Assembly (NCBI GenBank): GCA_013397795.1
Contig: VZTJ01004182.1
Coordinates: 434,001 to 498,000 of the forward strand
Direction: 5' to 3'
Length of the DNA stretch: 64,000 nt
Source of the DNA: Orthonyx spaldingii
Taxonomy: Eukaryota > Chordata > Aves > Passeriformes > Orthonychidae
Under the pieces are notes generated by a model, which was given only the letters and a program-made list of their open reading frames with translations, was not told where the DNA came from and did not search any database. Made by a program: the position numbers and the translations under genes. This document shows positions 61,373 to 64,000 of the stretch, in pieces (position 1 is the stretch's first letter; every line of letters begins with the position of its first letter).

Positions 61373-63659
61373 GTGTTGACATTTTGCGTTTGGAAGATAT
61401 GCAGCATTCTGATCCATTGCTGAGCTGTAACCTGTGCAATGCTTTCAATGTCAGGGTGCTACATTTTTTGTGCTGTAGAAATCAGAGCTACAGACTGTAG
61501 CAAATAATACCCTAAGTAGAAGCCTGTCTTCGTAAACATGCAAAACTGATGACAGGTTTTCATATGCCTTCCCTAAACATTGCGGAGATCAGGACAGGAA
61601 AGGTTAGAATTCTATTCTGCATGTTTTCCAGTGACGTGCTTTCACATTTCTTTGTCCAAGAGCCTCACTCACACTGGACCCCTTCTAAACACTGGCAGTT
61701 ATTGGTCCTGCTCCTGGGTCATTTGTGAGCTAGCCTTACTAGGCTGGGTTCCTGTTTTAGAAGTGGTAGGCACTTTATTTTTCTATATTTGTATATTTGT
61801 ACATTGCTATGTGATGGTTCTATCATGAGAAAACATACTTCAATATCAAATGACAAAATACCATTACAAAACAAAAAATTCTCATGCTCCCATTGGCTAA
61901 CTAGCAGCCTATTTTTTCCACCCTGAAGAGTACTTAATATGATTCACCCTCTGCCTTTCCTTATCAGGTTTCTCCTTTCATTCAGCTGAATACTTCTTGT
62001 TTTGCATTCTCTGCTTGTTCTTGTGCCTTATCTGTTTCCAACTTAATTGACTAGAAAAGCTCTTAGAAACATCAATGCCATTTAGATCAGTCTCTGTCTC
62101 CTCTTCTTCACCTAAAATGCAAATAGAAGTGTGTTTTTTTCCTAATTTTGATATGGTTGTTGTAAAATTATGACCTATGGATTGTGTAGGTTGCTGACAA
62201 CATTGCCCAGGGAAAAGTTGATGCTGTCCCCACCCAACTCACGAGCAGGACTACAACCAGTAGTCACAGCCTGCTTATATGCCTGGGGTATAAAACCCCC
62301 ACATTTTGTAATGGTTCATGGTAAGCATATAATGCTCCTATTCAATACGGATATTTGTTGAAGATGACAAGAAATATGTAATGACCAGAGTTAATTTGTA
62401 CCCTATTGCCTCATCAAGGAGAAGAAAATGCTTTTACTGCCAGGTTTGTTTAGCATTGGGAGTTATTTAGCATTGATATACTCTTTGTACTGAATGCAGT
62501 ACTGACTGGATTGCAACCAAGCCCAAATCTTTAAGACTTGGTTGCAGCAAGCTAGGAACACACAGAAATATATTGGCATCATCAAGCCTTTGATGAGGAA
62601 GGCTGACGTTTCAGAAGGTGCAAAGTGAACTGTGGCATTGGCCTGTCCCCAGACAGCTCCCTGCTGCATTTTGCAATTAACCAAATCACAGCTGTGATGT
62701 TTCTTTATTTCTCCTCAAATAAACATTTCCTTTCTCAATGCCTAGTACACTAGATGCTACTGAAAGAAAAATGCACTTTTTAAACAATTATTCATGCCCT
62801 CCCAAATTACCTCCAGCTTTGAGCTCCTGCTTTTCTCAGAGAAAGCTGTTTTTTCTCTTTGTTCTTACAGAGCTTTTAGATTCAGTATCTCTGCTTGTGG
62901 TCACAAGGAGACACTTAAGTCACTCCACACACCCAAAAACCACAACCCACTCTCCCTCTGCTGCCAGAGAAAGTTATTTCCTTCATGATACTTTGATGGA
63001 ACCTGGGAGTCTTCCTTTGCTCACTAGCCCCTCATGAGTATTGGCCAGGTGCTGAAGTGCAAACATGGCTGTGGCCAAAACCTGTTTTCCAGAGGGTCAC
63101 TGATTTTCTCTAGTTCTCTCAATGGTTAATTACACTCACTGTTAAAAATATACATTTTGTATTCCATTTCCAGCCATTGGTTCATGTTTTGCTGCCAAGT
63201 AAATATCATTTTTATGCCTGTAAAGGAAGAAAATATTTTCTAATAAAATAGCCCTCGTAGCTAAGCCTTCAAATTGTTTGTGGCTCCTTCTCTCATACTC
63301 TGAGAAGTTTTAATATTAAATCTGCCCAAAAAAATGTTGACACAACACCTGACAACGTTGTTAAATGACTCAGCTTCACGTAATATGTATCCATTTCTGC
63401 TTTTTTCCCTGCAGACTGTTTATTTCCCTTTTTCCCTCTTCCGCATTATTGCTAACAATTTTATCATCCCTATCTAGCAAGTAGCTTTATTCTAGTCTAC
63501 CCTTGTGTTTGTTTCTATTATATTTCTAATTCTTCCCATTGTGCATTGCCTTGTGCTCTAAACAGCTACTTATTTGTACCCCTTGCTATCTATTTTCTGT
63601 GTGTGATATATTGTTTCATTATTTGTAATGGCATGCTCTTTGCAGATGAGACAAGGAGG
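61373..63659. other. Unique non-coding DNA
   Basis: No gene is supportable. A TATA box between G and C runs lies at 62285-62300, annotated separately. Open frames are all under 100 codons. 63.1-63.6 kb is AT-rich; downstream (minus-strand) translation of the neighbouring LINE remnant is full of stops here. Confidence 0.5.
62285..62300 (+). promoter_or_regulatory. TATA box in a strong core-promoter context
   Basis: GGGG-TATAAAA-CCCCC: an exact TATAAAA (62289-62295) sits between a G run and a C run, a context typical of strong TATA promoters. The flanks could also pair as a 4-bp hairpin. No CpG island, convincing initiator or coding exon is seen downstream, so use as a promoter is speculative. 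Confidence 0.25.
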
Positions 63660-64000
63660 TCTACTAGCCAGAGCTCTCCTATCTCTGGAGTGTGAGAATG
63701 TGGCTTTCTAGCCAGCTAATTAGTTCTCTTAAAGGTTTCCCATTTCTCTCTCTATACCTTTCCCCCCAATTAATTTCACTGGTAATTTTCTTTAACTTTG
63801 GGAAATTAGCCCTTTTGAAGAACCAAACTACAACCATCTTTTGTCTGCCCACAGTGAATGCAATCAGGTCATGATCACTGATCCCTAGGCAACCATCGCT
63901 TCCAGACAAGTGATTAATTCATCTTCACCCATCCTAATGAGATCCAGAAGAGGGTTATCTCATGGTGGCTGCAATACCTTTCCTGAGATGTGTGGAAATT
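63660..64000 (-). pseudogene. Degenerate CR1/L3-type LINE ORF2 fragment
   Basis: Read on minus from the right edge, the translation shows in order LLDLIRMGEDELI, then, after a frameshift near 63905, GCLGISDHDLIAF, RANFPKLKKI and SWLESHIL, then a stop. This is the order found where the endonuclease domain of CR1/L3 ORF2 passes into the linker before reverse transcriptase: a 'LLDL..TN...LV' block, the SDH motif with its catalytic histidine, then 'RANF'. It is broken by at least one frameshift, has no reverse transcriptase remnant downstream, and is too diverged for a young CR1 subfamily. It may continue past the window end. SDH and spacing are seen directly; family placement is from knowledge of CR1-clade LINEs. 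Confidence 0.7.

Noticed and set aside
1..64000. CRISPR arrays, operons, tRNA/rRNA genes, mitochondrial inserts, known conserved microRNAs
   Set aside because: Looked for regularly spaced repeats, tRNA boxes, rRNA or mitochondrial signatures and well-known microRNA seed-plus-body sequences; none was seen by eye. A covariance-model search would be needed for a firm negative.

Overview
The window looks like non-coding nuclear DNA from a bird, either intergenic or inside a large intron. The strongest taxonomic clue is a 5'-truncated CR1 retrotransposon tail at 44520-44778 on the minus strand, ending in the ATTCTATG-type 3' terminus typical of bird CR1. Other clues are low interspersed-repeat density, solo LTR-like elements, an old CR1/L3-type LINE open-reading-frame scrap at the right edge, and a decayed ancient amniote SINE. 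There are no Alu, B1 or L1 elements, no bacterial gene organisation and no CpG island. Other CR1-bearing sauropsids cannot be excluded from sequence alone.

I found no protein-coding gene, tRNA, rRNA, snRNA or known microRNA that I could support. Open frames are short and overlap on both strands, as expected by chance. The longest (253 codons at 10356-11117 +, 164 codons at 40739-41233 -, 151 codons at 53366-53821 +) have no recognisable domains, and I treat them as chance or at most untested candidates.

Layout: 1-10 kb is AT-rich unique DNA with short homopolymers, a TA/TATG microsatellite and a recent-looking 24-bp tandem duplication (7777-7824). 10.1-11.1 kb is a GC-richer patch holding the longest open frame. 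11-32 kb is unique DNA with a (GT)11, a CCT/GGGA low-complexity pair, GC-richer patches near 18 and 20.6 kb, and a T24 tract. 32.6-36.2 kb holds two LTR-like insertions on opposite strands: a probable 415-bp LTR (32666-33080, minus) and a well-delimited 957-bp LTR (35258-36214, plus) with 7-bp flanking direct repeats. 36-44 kb is unique DNA with a weaker LTR candidate. 44.5 kb holds the CR1 tail. 45-59 kb is unique DNA. 59.5 kb is an A/C-rich, G-poor tract. 61.2 kb holds the ancient SINE. 63.66-64.0 kb is the LINE remnant, which may continue past the window.

No interacting gene system is visible. The main points of interest are the LTR insertions (one with an unusually long target-site repeat and a UUCG-tetraloop hairpin), the buried LINE and SINE fossils, and a few sharp local motifs (TATA box between G and C runs, an RFX-type X-box, palindromes). 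No computation or database search was run; repeat assignments rest on recognised sequence features.
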